64,000 bases of DNA from Fodinicurvata sediminis DSM 21159 (GTDB taxonomy: Bacteria > Pseudomonadota > Alphaproteobacteria > Kiloniellales > DSM-21159). The position numbers and the translations under genes are program-made. Positions 7,715 through 16,760 of this stretch are shown here, piece after piece. Where the stretch lies: positions 372,001-436,000 of the forward strand of contig NZ_ATVH01000014.1 in assembly GCF_000420625.1 (NCBI RefSeq), written 5' to 3'. Below the pieces are notes generated by a model. The model saw only the letters and a program-made list of their open reading frames with translations, did no database searches and was not told the origin of the DNA. The number at the start of each line of letters is the position of its first letter. Position 1 is the stretch's first letter.

Positions 7715-8359
7715 GTGTCTGAAAACGAAGACCATTCCTGGCTGAAGGATATCCGCAAGATGGACCGCGAGGACCTGCGCGCCTACTACGACCAGTGGGC
7801 GGAGTCCTACGATGAAACCCTGCAGTCCTGGGACTACCAGGCGCCGAAGCAGGCGGCGGCGATGCTGAAGCCACTGATCTCGACCGAAGCAACGATATTC
7901 GATGCTGGCTGCGGCACCGGCCTCAGCGGACTTGCCTTGCGCGACGCCGGTTACACCGGGCGCATCGACGGCAGCGACCTGTCACCCGAATCCGTCGAAC
8001 TGGCCAGGAAACGCGAAATCTACAACGCGGTCCAGGTCATCGACCTGGACAAGCATCCCCTGCCCCTGGAAAGCGATCTCTATGACGCAACCATCTCCAT
8101 CGGGGTCCTGACCTACATCAAGGACATGAGGGGTCTGTTGACGGAATTCTGCCGCGTTACGCGCCCCGGCGGCTATCTGCTGTTCACCCATCGCGATGAC
8201 CTGGTGGCCGAGCAGGACTTCCTTACCCTGACCCGGGAACTGGAGGACAAGGGCCTGTGGAAGAAGGTGAAGATCACCGATTCACAGCCCTATCTGCCGG
8301 GCCACCCGGACTATGCCGACAACATCGGCATCATCTATTTCCTGTTCCAGGTGAACTGA
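7715..8359 (+). CDS. Class I SAM-dependent methyltransferase (METTL27/WBSCR27-like)
   Basis: A 214-residue Rossmann methyltransferase. Motif I is FDAGCGTGLSGLALRD, with motif II around IDGSDLSPE and the FRVTRPGG-type post-motif as CRVTRPGGYLLF. The N-terminal YYDQWAESYDETLQSWDYQAP resembles the vertebrate METTL27 (WBSCR27) group, whose substrate is unknown. I choose GTG at 7715 because AAGGGAGAC lies about 9 bases upstream; an ATG at 7625, directly after the LysR stop, is in frame and would add 30 poorly conserved residues. It is in line with the LysR gene and may be cotranscribed. Confidence 0.78.
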   Translation: MSENEDHSWLKDIRKMDREDLRAYYDQWAESYDETLQSWDYQAPKQAAAMLKPLISTEATIFDAGCGTGLSGLALRDAGYTGRIDGSDLSPESVELARKREIYNAVQVIDLDKHPLPLESDLYDATISIGVLTYIKDMRGLLTEFCRVTRPGGYLLFTHRDDLVAEQDFLTLTRELEDKGLWKKVKITDSQPYLPGHPDYADNIGIIYFLFQVN

Positions 8360-8397
8360 CTTTATCTGCCCTATAGGCCGGAACGGGACCGGAATGA

Positions 8398-8433
8398 CGA
8401 AAGGCTGTCATCCGACAGGATGGCAGCCTTTCG
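8398..8433. terminator. Bidirectional hairpin terminator
   Basis: A 16-base stem (one G-T pair) with loop GACA, closed by CGAAAGG / CCTTTCG, lies between the methyltransferase gene and the convergent lipoprotein gene. It reads as a shared terminator although the T run is short. Confidence 0.65.
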
Positions 8434-8482
8434 TCTGTGAATGCCCCAGCCGCTCTTTGGCGGAAGAGTGCTGTCGAAGCAC

Positions 8483-8656
8483 TCAGTCTTCCATATCTTC
8501 CTCGACATCGCGGGCGGTGTCACTGGTGGCCTCGCCAACAGCCTGTGTATCCTGCCCCATTCCCTCAACGGTATTGCAGGCAGAAAGCGCTGCAGTGGCA
8601 CCAAAGGCAAGAAGCACCAAGAGAAGCGGTGTCTTGGCAACTGATGAAAGAGTCAT
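8483..8656 (-). CDS. Entericidin-like small lipoprotein
   Basis: A 57-residue protein with a signal peptide (residues 1-26) and lipobox-like ALSACNTVEG, so the mature protein starts at Cys27 and is about 31 residues long. The mature part (NTVEGMGQDTQAVGEATSD) is the pattern of entericidin A/B (EcnAB) family lipoproteins. The toxin/antidote role known for E. coli EcnA/EcnB should not be assumed, since many alphaproteobacteria carry a single copy. The start at 8656 has AAAGGA upstream; a longer reading from 8698 would spoil the signal peptide. Only one family member is present here. Confidence 0.8.
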   Translation of the reverse strand: MTLSSVAKTPLLLVLLAFGATAALSACNTVEGMGQDTQAVGEATSDTARDVEEDMED

Positions 8657-8850
8657 TATTGATTCCTTTCTGTTTCGAATTCCACGGTCAAGGGACATGG
8701 GCCCGCGCCTCGGTTATTCAACAAGAGACCTGAGCCCCCGGTCTGTGACGAATAAAGGGCATCCGCACAATCGGCATTGCTCCCCGCGGCGTCAGGCCAG
8801 CCGCGCCGAAGCCATTGGCGAAGGCCACATGGCTCGGTTAAGCCTACAGC

Positions 8851-9786
8851 ATGAAGAGCACGGCAGCACTGAAACAGATCCTGGTCGCCGTCCAGCCGTC
8901 CGTGATGGCCGAATGCAGTCTGCAGCGTGCCTGTCAGATGGCTCGCGCACACCGGGCCTCGTTGTGCATCCTGCATGTCCAGCCCGAGGAAATGCCGCCC
9001 TTTTTTAATGCAATGCCTCCTGAAGAACGGCAAGACATCCAGGATCAACTGGAACAGGACAGCCTGCAGGCCCTGAAGTCACTGTCCCAGTCCTGGAGAC
9101 AGGGAATACCCGACGTCTCGCACCTTGTCCGCCACGGTCGCGCTGCGGAACAGATCCTGTCAGTGAGTCACAAAATTTCAGCGGACCTCATCGTTGTAGG
9201 GCTCAATGAACAAGGCTGGAGCAAGGCGCGTTTCCTGGGCTCCACGACGGATCATGTGGCTCGCCACGCAAAACAGCCCGTACTGCTCACAAAGCGGCCA
9301 GGTGCGCCCTATCAGGGTGTCATCACGGCCGTGGACCTCTCCCCGGCTTCGCTGGTCATCCTGCAAAGCAGCATGGATATCTGTCCAAAGGCCCAGCACC
9401 GGGTCGTCCATGCGGACAACCTGCCCCTCGTATTCGAACAGACCCTGATCCGGAGCGGAACCAGCAAGGCAGAGCTTCAGGACTATCAACGCATTCGACT
9501 GCAGAATGCACGCAGCCGACTGAAAGCCATCATAAGGGACCTGCCCGCCCCGGAAGGCCGGAGACCCGGGCTAAAAATCCTGCAGGGAGACACCGAAGAG
9601 CTGCTGATCAGCCTGTCACGCAACGGACGGGTCGACCTGATCGCTGTCGGTCTGCGGCGACAGGCTGCGCTCAAGGAGGCCCTGCTGGGCAGCATTGCGC
9701 GCAGCCTGTTGCGTCAGGCCGCCTGTGACGTCCTCTTGATCCCGTACCCGTCGAGGAGCCGAACAGGATCCCAGCGCGCAGGTTAG
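8851..9786 (+). CDS. Tandem universal stress protein (two UspA domains)
   Basis: A 311-residue cytosolic protein of two UspA domains. The first (residues 8-148) begins ILVAVQPS and carries VVGLNEQGWSKARFLGSTTDHV, close to the ATP-binding G-2x-G-9x-G(S/T) motif. The second (residues 155-302) has VGLRRQAALKEALLGSIARS. Such proteins support survival under stress; partners are unknown. The 8699-8850 interval upstream contains no gene I can see and a weak ribosome site. Its stop codon overlaps the convergent mgtE stop, so the two messages must be antisense at their 3' ends. Confidence 0.85.
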   Translation: MKSTAALKQILVAVQPSVMAECSLQRACQMARAHRASLCILHVQPEEMPPFFNAMPPEERQDIQDQLEQDSLQALKSLSQSWRQGIPDVSHLVRHGRAAEQILSVSHKISADLIVVGLNEQGWSKARFLGSTTDHVARHAKQPVLLTKRPGAPYQGVITAVDLSPASLVILQSSMDICPKAQHRVVHADNLPLVFEQTLIRSGTSKAELQDYQRIRLQNARSRLKAIIRDLPAPEGRRPGLKILQGDTEELLISLSRNGRVDLIAVGLRRQAALKEALLGSIARSLLRQAACDVLLIPYPSRSRTGSQRAG

Positions 9787-11123
9787 AACAGCACCATTGT
9801 CGCCACGGTGAAATAGATGACGACGCCGACGGCATCGGCAATGGTGGTGACCAGCGGCGCGCTGGCCGTTGCCGGATCCAGCTTCATGCGGTCCAGCAGG
9901 AAGGGCAGTGACATGCCGACCAGGCTGCCCATCAGAACCACCAGAACCATGGTCAAGGACACCACGATCGCGATTTCCATCCCACCGCGCATAAAGCCGA
10001 TGGCCGAAACGGCAATCGCCATGGTCAGTCCCAAGGCGAGGGCCACGATCAACTCGCGCCCCAACATGCGCCCCCAGTCCCGCATCACCACATCGCCCGT
10101 GGCAATCGCCCGGACCATCAGTGTGGCCGCCTGGGATCCGGCGTTGCCGCTGCTTCCGATCAGCAAGGGCAGGAAGAACACCAGGGCCACATGGCTTGCA
10201 ATGGTATCCTCGAAATAGGCGATCCCGGCGCCGGAGAAGAGGTTACCGAAGACCAGAAGTGCCAACCAGAAGATGCGCTTCTGGTAGAGCATGCCCACGG
10301 AGGCCGAGCGCACACTCTCCGTCAGCTTGCCGACCGTGCCGATCCTGTGGAAGTCCTCGGTGGCCTCTTCCTGCAGAGCATCCAGGGCATCGTCGTGCGT
10401 GACAATGCCGACCAGCCGACCAGTATCATCCACAACCGGCAGGGCAATCACGTCATAGCGCGCAATCTTGCGGGCCACATCCTCCTGCTCGTCATCAACG
10501 CCGACTTCCAGGGTTTCCTGTTCCATCACATCGGAAACCCGGGTTTCAGGGCGTGCGAGTATCAGTTCCTGCAAACGCACCGAGCCGAGCAGGCAGCGCT
10601 GTTCGTCAACCACATAGGCACGATAGATGGTTTCCTTGTCAGGGGCCTCCTTGCGCAGGACATCCAGCGCCTCGCGAACGGAAAGATCGGGGCGCAGGGC
10701 AACGTAATCCGAGGTCATGATGGCCCCCGCCGTACCCTCGGCATGCGCGGCCAGACGGCGGATATCCTCGCGCTCGGCCTGGGCCAGGCCCGGCAGCAAG
10801 GCTTCCTGTTGTTCGGGGGACAGCCGGTTGAACAGATCGGCCCGGTCGTCTGCGTCCATCTCGGTCACGATCCGAGCCAGATGCCGCCGGTCAAGCAGGT
10901 GCGCCAGGGAGACCTGGGTCCCGGGCGTCAGGTATCCGAAGACTTCCGTGCGGCGCTCCAGAGGAAGGGACAGCAGATGTTCGCGCGCCGTACTTGCCGA
11001 AACCTCCTCGAGGAACGACGCCACATCAACAGGATGGGCGGTCTCCAGGAATTCCCGTAGGGTTTCCGGATCATCCCGAAGAAGAAGCTCGACGGGGCTG
11101 TCCGTACGCAGGTCTTCACTCAT
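9783..11123 (-). CDS. mgtE: Magnesium transporter MgtE
   Basis: A 446-residue inner-membrane Mg2+ channel. The order is the N domain (about residues 10-125, LSPEQQEALLPGL), a CBS pair (about 130-250, with MTSDYVALRPDLSVREAL and VSDVMEQETLEV), the plug helix and five membrane helices from about residue 280 with the GNAGSQAAT and ATGD motifs of the pore. In the family, Mg2+ bound between the N and CBS domains closes the channel. The ribosome site GGAGG stands 7 bases before the ATG and is buried in a hairpin listed separately. Its TAA overlaps the stop of the convergent stress protein gene. Confidence 0.93.
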   Translation of the reverse strand: MSEDLRTDSPVELLLRDDPETLREFLETAHPVDVASFLEEVSASTAREHLLSLPLERRTEVFGYLTPGTQVSLAHLLDRRHLARIVTEMDADDRADLFNRLSPEQQEALLPGLAQAEREDIRRLAAHAEGTAGAIMTSDYVALRPDLSVREALDVLRKEAPDKETIYRAYVVDEQRCLLGSVRLQELILARPETRVSDVMEQETLEVGVDDEQEDVARKIARYDVIALPVVDDTGRLVGIVTHDDALDALQEEATEDFHRIGTVGKLTESVRSASVGMLYQKRIFWLALLVFGNLFSGAGIAYFEDTIASHVALVFFLPLLIGSSGNAGSQAATLMVRAIATGDVVMRDWGRMLGRELIVALALGLTMAIAVSAIGFMRGGMEIAIVVSLTMVLVVLMGSLVGMSLPFLLDRMKLDPATASAPLVTTIADAVGVVIYFTVATMVLF

Positions 11124-11127
11124 TCTT

Positions 11128-11172
11128 CCGCCTCCCCGTGTGCGCGCTGCCGAGCGCCGCGAAGGGAGGCGG
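11128..11172 (-). promoter_or_regulatory. Hairpin that sequesters the mgtE ribosome binding site
   Basis: In the transcript, CCGCCTCCC (11172-11164) pairs perfectly over 9 bp with GGGAGGCGG (11136-11128), which contains the mgtE Shine-Dalgarno sequence four bases from the ATG. The 27-base loop holds a second hairpin, GCGCT-CGGC-AGCGC (11157-11144). The leader (11124-11390) also contains a GGCCGG / CCGGCC repeat near 11220-11240 but no M-box that I can recognise. Control of translation, possibly by Mg2+, is inferred from structure alone. Confidence 0.5.
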
Positions 11173-11390
11173 CTGTCAGATCACCTGCCCCTCATCGCCT
11201 GCTCTGCCAGCAACCAATGTTCCGGCCGGACAACGGCCCGGCCCCGGATCTGTCTCTCGGCTTTACCCTGCAGGAACACCTACTCGGGTCGTCCATGGCT
11301 GTATCACCTCTGAAATCAAGCCCGGCCAAAATAACAGCATTGCCGCGCCGTGCATCATGATTCGCATCTCTGGAGCCTGTCACAATGCGC

Positions 11391-13628
11391 TCAAAGAAAA
11401 CTGTAGGGATCCACATCGATGGCCAGGCGCACCGCCCCCGGCAAGCGGACCCTGTTACGCCAGTCCGCCAGACAGCGCTGGAGCGCCAGGTCACGCCGGG
11501 CCTTGACCAGGAAGCGCCGGCGATGCCGCCCGCGCAGGACGGCCAGGGGCGCCGGGGCCGGTCCCAGCACCTCGAGACCCTCGGCCTGGGGTGCGGCTTT
11601 GGCCATGGCCCGGCTGGCCGCATCGGCCTGCTCGGCAGATGGCGCGGAGATGACAAGCGCCGCCATGCGCGAGAAGGGCGGCAGGAAGCCGCGCTCCCGG
11701 GTGTCGGCCTCGTGCGCCAGGAAGGCATCCCGGTCGCCGGATTGCAGCGCCTGTAAAACGGGGTGTTCGGGAATGTAACTTTGCAGCAGGACCCGCCCGG
11801 GGCGCTCGGCCCGGCCGGCGCGGCCCGAGACCTGTTGCAACAGCTGATAGGTGCGTTCCCCGGCGCGCAGGTCGCCCCCGCCCAGGCCCAGGTCGGCATC
11901 GACCACGCCCACCAGGGTCAGCCAGGGAAAGTGATGCCCCTTGGCGACGATCTGGGTGCCCACGATCAGGTTCACGTCACGCTGCTGGATCTGCCGCATC
12001 AGGTCCTGGGCGGCAGCCGGTCCCGGCAGGGTATCGCTGGACAGCAGAAGGTGGCGGGCATCGGGAAACAGCAGGCGGACTTCCTCGTCCAGGCGCTCCA
12101 CACCAGGCCCGCAGGCCACCAGACTGTCGGTTTCGTCACAGGACGGGCAGGTTCTGGGCAACGCTGCCCGGTAGCCGCAGTGATGGCATTGCAGCTGTCC
12201 CCACTTGCGGTGCTCCACCAGCCAGGCTGTGCAGTCTGGGCACTCGATCCGGTGGCCACAGGTGCGACAGAGCGTCAGCGGGGCGTAGCCGCGCCGATTG
12301 AGGAACAGCAGGGCCTGCTCGCCCTGCTCCAGCGTTTCGGTAATGGCCTTGCGCAGGCTTGGCGCCAGCCAGCTCTGCCCGCCGCTGGGCAGGCGTTCCG
12401 GACGGTCCTTGCGCAGGTCCAGGACAGAAACCTCGGGCAGGCTGGCCCCGCCATGGCGCGCCGGCAGTTCCGCCAGCTGATACTTGCCGGCCTGGACATT
12501 GAGGACGCTCTCCAGGGACGGCGTGGCCGAGGCCAGAATGACCGGGAACTGGCCCAACTGCCCCCGCACCACGGCCATGTCCCGGGCCTGGTAGATCACG
12601 CCGTCCTCCTGCTTGTAGGCCGGGTCATGCTCTTCGTCGACCACCACCAGACCCAGATCCTGGAACGGCAGGAACAGCGCCGAGCGCGCGCCCACAAGCA
12701 CGCGCGCCTCGCCCTCGGCCACGGCTCGCCAGGTCGTACGGCGCTGGGCCGGAGTCAGATCGCTGTGCCACTGGGCCGGCTGTACGCCGAAGCGACGCTC
12801 GAAGCGCTCGATCCACTGCGAGGAGAGGGCGATCTCGGGCTGCAGGACCAGGACCTGCCGGCCCTGGGCCAGGGCCCGGGCCACCGCCTCGAAATAGACC
12901 TCGGTCTTGCCCGAGCCGGTCACGCCATCCAGCAGCGTTACCGAAAAGACAGCCTCCCCCACACGCTCGCAAAGCGCCTCGGCCACGCCGGCCTGCCCCT
13001 CGGACAGGACGGGGCCGGGACGTGCCCCATCGGGCAGGGCGAAGCTGCGCCGCGGGCGCCTGGACACAGCCTGCAGCAGTCCGGCCTGTTCCAGGCCCTT
13101 TACGACGGACGCACTGACCCCCGCCTCGCGGGCCAGCACACCGGGCGGATGTGCGAAGCCCTGACCTGCCAGCTCCAGAACCCTTTGGCGGGCCGGGGTC
13201 AGTCGCAGGTCATCCGGTAGGGGGCGATCACTGCGCTGCAGGACCTGTTGCGGGGCTGGCGGATCCAGGGCGGCCGGAACCGACAGCGCCATGCGCAGGA
13301 CATTCCCCAGCGGCGCCAGGGTATAGCCGGACACCCAGGAAATGAATCGGCGCTGGACGGATGGCATGGGGGGGACGTCATGAACGCGCAGCACGCACTT
13401 CAGCCGGTCCCGTGAAACGGCGGCCTGGTCCTGTTCCTGCCAGATGACGCCCGGCAAGCGGCGTTGGCCCAGTGGCACCTCGACAATGGCCCCCGGCTGG
13501 GCGGACAGCCCGTCAGGCAACAGATAGCTGTAGGGTTGATCCAGCGGCAGGGGCAGCAGGACGGCCACCACCGTCCCGCCGGCAATGACCGGCGCATCCG
13601 TACTCAGGCTGGCAGGCGAGGAAAGCAT
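11391..13628 (-). CDS. priA: Primosomal protein N' (replication restart helicase PriA)
   Basis: A 745-residue 3'-5' superfamily 2 helicase that reloads the replisome at stalled forks. An N-terminal DNA-binding domain (about residues 15-110) and a winged-helix segment precede the helicase core, with Walker A GVTGSGKTEVYFE and the DEEH box VVDEEHDPAYKQ. The zinc-binding insertion has CRTCGHRIECPDC and CHHCGYRAALPRTCPSC, eight cysteines as in E. coli PriA. The start ATG at 13628 is the first in frame with a weak GGAG upstream. Length is normal for the family. Downstream, 267 bases separate it from mgtE. Confidence 0.95.
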   Translation of the reverse strand: MLSSPASLSTDAPVIAGGTVVAVLLPLPLDQPYSYLLPDGLSAQPGAIVEVPLGQRRLPGVIWQEQDQAAVSRDRLKCVLRVHDVPPMPSVQRRFISWVSGYTLAPLGNVLRMALSVPAALDPPAPQQVLQRSDRPLPDDLRLTPARQRVLELAGQGFAHPPGVLAREAGVSASVVKGLEQAGLLQAVSRRPRRSFALPDGARPGPVLSEGQAGVAEALCERVGEAVFSVTLLDGVTGSGKTEVYFEAVARALAQGRQVLVLQPEIALSSQWIERFERRFGVQPAQWHSDLTPAQRRTTWRAVAEGEARVLVGARSALFLPFQDLGLVVVDEEHDPAYKQEDGVIYQARDMAVVRGQLGQFPVILASATPSLESVLNVQAGKYQLAELPARHGGASLPEVSVLDLRKDRPERLPSGGQSWLAPSLRKAITETLEQGEQALLFLNRRGYAPLTLCRTCGHRIECPDCTAWLVEHRKWGQLQCHHCGYRAALPRTCPSCDETDSLVACGPGVERLDEEVRLLFPDARHLLLSSDTLPGPAAAQDLMRQIQQRDVNLIVGTQIVAKGHHFPWLTLVGVVDADLGLGGGDLRAGERTYQLLQQVSGRAGRAERPGRVLLQSYIPEHPVLQALQSGDRDAFLAHEADTRERGFLPPFSRMAALVISAPSAEQADAASRAMAKAAPQAEGLEVLGPAPAPLAVLRGRHRRRFLVKARRDLALQRCLADWRNRVRLPGAVRLAIDVDPYSFL

Positions 13629-13783
13629 GGGCTAGACTGAACTCCAAGGAACAGGGGCCTTGTGGCTGCCCCACTGGCCGGCAGTCGCCCGAAAGAGCGG
13701 CACCGGATCAGGGCTGGACGCAGAAGACATGAGGTTCTATCACCCCCCGCAAGGCTAAAGGCAAACCCGGAGTACAGCATACC

Positions 13784-14446
13784 ATGAAGTTTTTCATCGA
13801 TACCGCCGATCTGGACGAGATCCGCGACCTTGCGGCGACCGGTCTTGTCGACGGCGTTACCACGAATCCATCGCTGATCGCCAAGAACGGCGGCGATTTT
13901 CTTGAGGTCATCAAACAGATTTGCGCTGTCGTACCGGGGCCTGTCTCCGCCGAAGTCACCGCGACCGACCACGAAACCATGCTGGCCGAAGGGCGTCACC
14001 TGGCCAAGCTGGCGGACAATGTCTGCGTGAAGGTCCCGCTGACTCCTGATGGACTGAAAACCTGCAAGGCGCTGTCCGACGAGGGCACCAAGGTCAACGT
14101 CACGCTCTGTTTCTCTCCAGTCCAGGCCCTGTTGGCCGCCAAGGCCGGCGCAAGCTACATCTCACCCTTCGTGGGGCGGCTGGACGACATCGGAACAGAC
14201 GGCATGGAGCTGATCGGCCAGATCGTCGAGATCTATGCCAACTATCCGGACCTTCAGACCGAGGTCCTGGTCGCCTCCGTGCGCTCACCGATGCATGTGG
14301 TCGAGTCGGCCCGACTGGGCGCCGACGTGGCCACCCTGCCTCCAGCGGTTCTGCGTTCGCTGTTCAAGCATCCGCTGACCGACAAGGGGCTCGATGCCTT
14401 CCTGGCCGACTGGGCCAAGACGGGCCAGAGCATTCTGGGCAAGTGA
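13784..14446 (+). CDS. tal: Transaldolase / fructose-6-phosphate aldolase-type enzyme
   Basis: A 220-residue TIM-barrel protein of the short transaldolase group (TalC/FSA type). The N terminus [16 protein letters not shown] and [11 protein letters not shown] are the family signature, and the Schiff-base lysine is K83 in [10 protein letters not shown]. It should transfer dihydroxyacetone from sedoheptulose-7-phosphate to glyceraldehyde-3-phosphate in the pentose phosphate pathway; some relatives act mainly as fructose-6-phosphate aldolases, and sequence alone does not separate them. It is divergent from priA and followed after one base by the DUF484 gene, so the two are probably cotranscribed. 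Confidence 0.92.
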   Translation: MKFFIDTADLDEIRDLAATGLVDGVTTNPSLIAKNGGDFLEVIKQICAVVPGPVSAEVTATDHETMLAEGRHLAKLADNVCVKVPLTPDGLKTCKALSDEGTKVNVTLCFSPVQALLAAKAGASYISPFVGRLDDIGTDGMELIGQIVEIYANYPDLQTEVLVASVRSPMHVVESARLGADVATLPPAVLRSLFKHPLTDKGLDAFLADWAKTGQSILGK

Positions 14447-14447
14447 G

Positions 14448-15218
14448 ATGACACGCAAACGGCAAGACGCCGCGCAGGAACCAACCAAGGCGCAGGAGCC
14501 CGTCGGCTCCGAAGCCGTGGCGCGCACGGCGATCAATGCCGATATGGTGGCGGCCTGGCTGCGCCGGCATCCGGACTTCCTGGCCCGCCATCCGGATATT
14601 CTCGATTCCCTGGACCCTCCGCCCACGCCTGGCCTGAAGGACGCCGGGCGCAGTGTGATCGACATGCAGCAGGCCATGGTCTTGCGCTTGCGTCAGGAAA
14701 ACGAGGAATTGCGGCGTACGCGCGACGAGATGGTCACAACGCTGCGCGGCAATCTTCACTCGCAGCACAAGATCCACGAAGCCGTGGTCACCCTGCTCTC
14801 GGCACAGTCCTTCGAGCACCTGATCGAAACCATTTCCAACGAGGTGATGGTGCTGTTGGACCTGGATGCCACCAGCCTCTGTGTCGAGAACGAGACCGGC
14901 AAGGTCCCTCAGATGCACATCGGCCGCATCCAGTGCTTGCCCGCCGACAGCGTCAATGCACTGTTCGGGCCCTCCGCCCGGGTGGTCCTGCGCGACCACC
15001 AGCCGGGGGACCCCGCTCTCTTCGGCCCGGCAAGCGAGCTGGTCCAGTCCGACGCGCTTCTCAGGCTGTCGATATCCGCCAGCACACCCCCCGCCCTGCT
15101 GGCCCTGGGCAGCCGCGATCCGGATCACTTCTCCAGCAGTCAGGGCACCGAACTGCTGCAGTTCCTGGGCCTCTGCCTTGAACGACTGATACGCGGATGG
15201 CTGGAAATACCGGAATAG
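14448..15218 (+). CDS. DUF484 family protein
   Basis: A 256-residue protein with the DUF484 signature near the N terminus (VAAWLRRHPDFLARHPDIL), a short coiled coil at about residues 65-105 and a GAF-like C-terminal domain. It probably binds a ligand or regulates a partner, but no function is established. The link to xerC is conserved in many proteobacteria (E. coli yigA-xerC), as here, where the xerC start lies inside its last codons (22-base overlap). The start at 14448 follows GTGAG of the preceding stop region; longer readings run into the transaldolase gene. Confidence 0.87.
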   Translation: MTRKRQDAAQEPTKAQEPVGSEAVARTAINADMVAAWLRRHPDFLARHPDILDSLDPPPTPGLKDAGRSVIDMQQAMVLRLRQENEELRRTRDEMVTTLRGNLHSQHKIHEAVVTLLSAQSFEHLIETISNEVMVLLDLDATSLCVENETGKVPQMHIGRIQCLPADSVNALFGPSARVVLRDHQPGDPALFGPASELVQSDALLRLSISASTPPALLALGSRDPDHFSSSQGTELLQFLGLCLERLIRGWLEIPE

Positions 15219-16162
15219 TCCCCGGCCTTCAGGCCAACAGCGACCTGCTGCACCTCATCGAGAGCTGGCAGCGCTGGCTGGCCCATGAGAAGCGCATGTC
15301 CACTCATACCCTCCAGGCCTATAACCGCGATCTGGGCGCGTTCCTGTCCTTTCTGGGGGCCCATCACGGACAGCTGCCGGATACCAAGCTTCTGGCCGGG
15401 TTGAACACGGCAGATTTTCGAGCCTGGATGACGAAGCGCACGCTGGACGGTCTTCAGAAAAGCTCATCTGCCCGGGCGCTGTCCACACTGCGCAACTTCT
15501 ATCGTTGGGCGGCCCGAAACGGACATTTCGACAACCCCGCGATCACCGCCCTGCGCAGCCCACGCCTGGCCCTTCAGGTACCCAAGGCACTCGACGAACA
15601 GGATGCCCGCAGCGCGATGGAGGCCGTTCACGAACTCGACGAACGCCCCTGGATCGGCAAGCGCGACACGGCCGTTCTGCTTCTTCTCTACGGGGCTGGC
15701 CTGCGCATCAGCGAGGCATTGTCCCTGACCCCGGCAGACCTGCCGGACGCAGGCCAGGAAGGCCTTGTGGTCACCGGCAAGGGCAACAAGCAACGCCAAC
15801 TGCCACTGCTGCCCGTGATCAGGGAAGCCATCCGGGACTACATGAACAGCTCTCCACATGACCTGCCGCCGGACCGACCGCTGTTTCGCGGCGTGCGCGG
15901 CGGCCCTCTGTCCGCCAGGGTGATTCAGGGACGCATGCAGCAGCTGCGTGGACTCCTGGGCCTGCCCGAGAAGGCAACGCCCCATGCGCTGCGTCACTCC
16001 TTTGCCACCCACCTGCTGGCCGATGGCGGCGACCTGCGCACCATCCAGGAACTGCTGGGCCACGCTTCCCTCTCGACGACCCAACGCTACACGGCAGTGG
16101 ACGCCGCAGGCCTGCGCCGGGTCTACGACCAGGCGCATCCGCGGGCCCGGCGCGGCGACTGA
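15197..16162 (+). CDS. xerC: Tyrosine recombinase XerC
   Basis: A 321-residue tyrosine recombinase that, with XerD, resolves chromosome dimers at dif under FtsK control. The N-terminal SAM-like core-binding domain (about residues 15-105, WLAHEKRMSTHTLQAYNRDL) precedes the catalytic domain. The catalytic set is complete: Arg in GAGLRISEAL, Lys in GKGNKQR, HALRHSFATHLL (H-R), the LLGHAS His and the nucleophile Tyr in TTQRYTAVD. It overlaps the DUF484 gene, and the pairing supports XerC over XerD or a phage integrase. No dif-like site is visible in the window. Confidence 0.93.
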   Translation: MAGNTGIVPGLQANSDLLHLIESWQRWLAHEKRMSTHTLQAYNRDLGAFLSFLGAHHGQLPDTKLLAGLNTADFRAWMTKRTLDGLQKSSSARALSTLRNFYRWAARNGHFDNPAITALRSPRLALQVPKALDEQDARSAMEAVHELDERPWIGKRDTAVLLLLYGAGLRISEALSLTPADLPDAGQEGLVVTGKGNKQRQLPLLPVIREAIRDYMNSSPHDLPPDRPLFRGVRGGPLSARVIQGRMQQLRGLLGLPEKATPHALRHSFATHLLADGGDLRTIQELLGHASLSTTQRYTAVDAAGLRRVYDQAHPRARRGD

Positions 16163-16177
16163 GCGCACCTAGGCAAT

Positions 16178-16675
16178 TCAGCGCATGCTTTCGCGGAAGG
16201 TCTTTAGAATGCGCAAAGCGGTCGGATCTTGAGCATGAACAGGCTGATTTCCCTGAAGAAATCTCGTCACACCTGTTTCCTCCAGGTTTTCGCGATCCAG
16301 CCTCCTGAACCCCATCGACCAGTTGTCGAACAGCCGCTTCTCAGCGGGCAGATTCAGGATTTCCGTCATGCCGTGGTGCCGCGTGTCATTTCCGATCGTT
16401 TTCTTCAGGGCCGAGACCTCAGCCTTCGGTCCTTCAAGAACCTGCATGAAGTTGCCTTCGACATAGAGAAGCATCCCCGTAATGCCCCGCTTTCGATTGT
16501 TGCGGCGGCTGGTGCGGAGAATGTCGACGAGATGATCTTCACCCATCAGGTTGTTCGCGCTGCTAACGTACAGCAGCAGAGTCAACTCACAGGGCTGTGA
16601 GGGAGTTTCTATATTCGATTTCATGGAAAGTGTCTGGAAAATACTGCGAGGATTGTCTTGCCGGGCCTCCTTCAT
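16178..16675 (-). CDS. Short BLUF-domain blue-light photoreceptor
   Basis: A 165-residue protein with one BLUF (FAD-binding) domain at residues 31-125 and a helical tail, and no output domain. Flavin-contacting residues are all present at the AppA spacing: Tyr36 (LLYVSSAN), Asn60, Gln78 (NFMQVLEG), Trp119 and Met121 (NWSMGF). It should sense blue light and signal through a partner protein, as short BLUF proteins such as PixD do. The start at 16675 has GAGG 5 bases upstream; ATG at 16624 is an alternative. It follows the dehydrogenase gene on the same strand, and no obvious partner lies beside it. Confidence 0.87.
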   Translation of the reverse strand: MKEARQDNPRSIFQTLSMKSNIETPSQPCELTLLLYVSSANNLMGEDHLVDILRTSRRNNRKRGITGMLLYVEGNFMQVLEGPKAEVSALKKTIGNDTRHHGMTEILNLPAEKRLFDNWSMGFRRLDRENLEETGVTRFLQGNQPVHAQDPTALRILKTFRESMR

Positions 16676-16760
16676 CGGGGCCTCGTAAGAGAACTGCTTC
16701 GCGCTTCCGTTTCGGCAAGGGCCAAAGTGCGTGTTGCCGCGCTTTTTTTTCGGACAGAGC

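Noticed and set aside
11124-11390. M-box magnesium riboswitch before mgtE
   Set aside because: The leader is structured, but I could not find the conserved M-box core sequence or its three-stem layout, so I only list the hairpin.
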